From: Poseidonibacter parvus
Lineage (GTDB): Bacteria; Campylobacterota; Campylobacteria; Campylobacterales; Arcobacteraceae
Length of the DNA stretch: 64,000 bases
Reading direction: 5' to 3'
Assembly: GCF_001956695.1 (NCBI RefSeq)
Contig: NZ_CP019070.1
Coordinates: forward strand, 186,001 to 250,000
Position numbers and translations under genes: made by a program
Part shown: positions 63,446 through 64,000 of the stretch, piece after piece
How the letters are laid out: each line of letters starts with the position of its first letter
Numbering within the stretch: the first letter of the stretch is position 1
Notes under the pieces: model-generated
The model's input: only the letters and a program-made list of their open reading frames with translations
What the model was told of the DNA's origin: nothing
The model's database searches: none

Positions 63446-63865
63446 ATGATTAAAGAATCTTTTAAAAAAGCAATAATAGGTTTAGTTTCAATGCTTCCTA
63501 TGCTTTTTGCAATTATATTAGTACTTGGTCTTTTTGATACATATATTACAAAAGAAATGTTGGCTTCTATGTTTGTTTCTAATAATTTTATTGATAGTGC
63601 AATTGGAACTTCAATGGGGGCAGTTTTAACTGGCAATCCTATGATTTCTTATATCTTAGGTGGGGAATTAAGAGATTCTGGTGTTTCCTTATATGCTGTT
63701 ACTGCTTTTGTATTATCATGGGTAACTCTTGGAGTTGTTCAGTTACCAGCTGAGGTTGAAGTTTTTGGAGCAAGATTTACACTTTATAGAACTTTATTAG
63801 CTTTTATAACAACACTTACTATCTCTATTTTAACAGTTATAACGGTAACTTGGATTCAATCATGA
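63446..63865 (+). CDS. Permease-like membrane protein (ArsP_1/DUF318-like half)
   Basis: 139 residues with about four helices. MGAVLTGNPMISYILGGELRDSGVSLYAV and LGVVQLPAEVEVFG resemble the repeated half of DUF318/ArsP_1 permeases. The next gene starts on its stop (ATGA) and also encodes a membrane protein, so the two may form a split transporter. Substrate unknown. Confidence 0.7.
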   Translation: MIKESFKKAIIGLVSMLPMLFAIILVLGLFDTYITKEMLASMFVSNNFIDSAIGTSMGAVLTGNPMISYILGGELRDSGVSLYAVTAFVLSWVTLGVVQLPAEVEVFGARFTLYRTLLAFITTLTISILTVITVTWIQS

Positions 63866-64000
63866 ATAAAAACAAAAGTAATAAACAAAATAAGGAAATA
63901 GAATTTAAAGGACTTAAATTTTTATTTATTGTAATAATTGTTTATTTCGCACTTTTTATTTTCGATAAAGAAAATTCTTTTTTATCTTTAATAAAAAGCT
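63862..64000 (+). CDS. Membrane protein, partner of the preceding permease (3'-truncated by window)
   Basis: Starts ATG at 63862, overlapping the previous gene by 4 nt, and runs off the window end after 46 codons. A Lys/Asn-rich start (MNKNKSNKQNK) is followed by a hydrophobic helix (LKFLFIVIIVYFALFIF). Probably the second half of the split permease; identity uncertain from this fragment. Confidence 0.55.
   Translation, partial: MNKNKSNKQNKEIEFKGLKFLFIVIIVYFALFIFDKENSFLSLIKS

Noticed and set aside
1-64000. tRNA, rRNA or CRISPR array
   Set aside because: No cloverleaf-like sequence or regularly spaced repeats were seen in the intergenic regions; a covariance-model search was not possible here.

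Overview
The window is AT-rich (roughly 28-30% GC by eye), densely coded, and looks like a chromosomal segment from the Campylobacterota, most likely Arcobacter in the broad sense. Supporting this are the four-subunit porCDAB pyruvate:ferredoxin oxidoreductase, luxS, a pst locus with its own two-component pair, a short NFACT (RqcH-type) protein, strongly A/T-biased codons, many TTG starts, and Shine-Dalgarno sequences of the AAGGA type. This is inference from gene content; no search was run. I saw no tRNA, rRNA or CRISPR array.

Layout. 1-5253: the 3' part of metH, then a DMT exporter, a cytoplasmic rhodanese, an AraC regulator and a LysE-type exporter. 5316-10532: an RND efflux operon (permease, small adaptor, TolC-like channel, and a 43-residue His/Gly-rich lipoprotein), preceded by a 12-codon upstream ORF and closed by a long inverted repeat and a terminator. 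10549-11711: a 2-Cys peroxiredoxin with two credible starts and a Fur/PerR-like palindrome, and a small exported Cys protein. 11701-12987: a complete IS3-family element with resolved ends, inserted in the last codons of that Cys protein. 13014-15925: an aldehyde-detoxification group (yqhD, a YqhC-like AraC regulator, a DJ-1/PfpI protein) whose three genes share an upstream 16-bp motif. 16031-29773: a CNNM/CBS membrane protein, luxS-orf-mnmD, a lipoprotein, an XDH-family molybdenum hydroxylase with its XdhC and MocA-like maturation proteins, a decayed SDR gene, an orphan response regulator with a cysteine hydrolase, an AbrB permease and a double-Cache chemoreceptor. 29962-33146: porCDAB. 33319-36424: HAD phosphatase, peptide-binding protein, rpsI and rplM. 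36501-43781: the phosphate regulon in the order pstS, pstC, pstA, pstB, phoU, a PsiE-like gene, response regulator and histidine kinase. 43864-49272: prfA, rpsT, glmM, lspA, leuC and mobA. 49359-57055: a Tat-exported sulfide:quinone oxidoreductase-like flavoprotein and two exported multi-rhodanese proteins, interrupted by the thrS-infC-rpmI-rplT translation cluster. 57137-64000: a haem-less cytochrome-like protein, rqcH, cdsA, dxr, tsaD, a SUI1/YciH protein and a permease pair cut by the window end.

How the genes work together. Four connected systems stand out. (1) Aldehyde stress: the enzymes and the likely regulator sit together and share a candidate operator. (2) Phosphate: pstS and pstC each carry a pair of direct repeats 11 bp apart, at exactly the same distance from the start codon. 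(3) Periplasmic sulfur handling: a Tat-exported SQR-like flavoprotein lies beside an exported three-domain rhodanese; a second exported rhodanese nearby ends in the same unusual two-Cys motif. (4) Molybdenum hydroxylase: catalytic subunits, XdhC and a cytidylyltransferase-like protein in one operon, with gene decay at both its ends.
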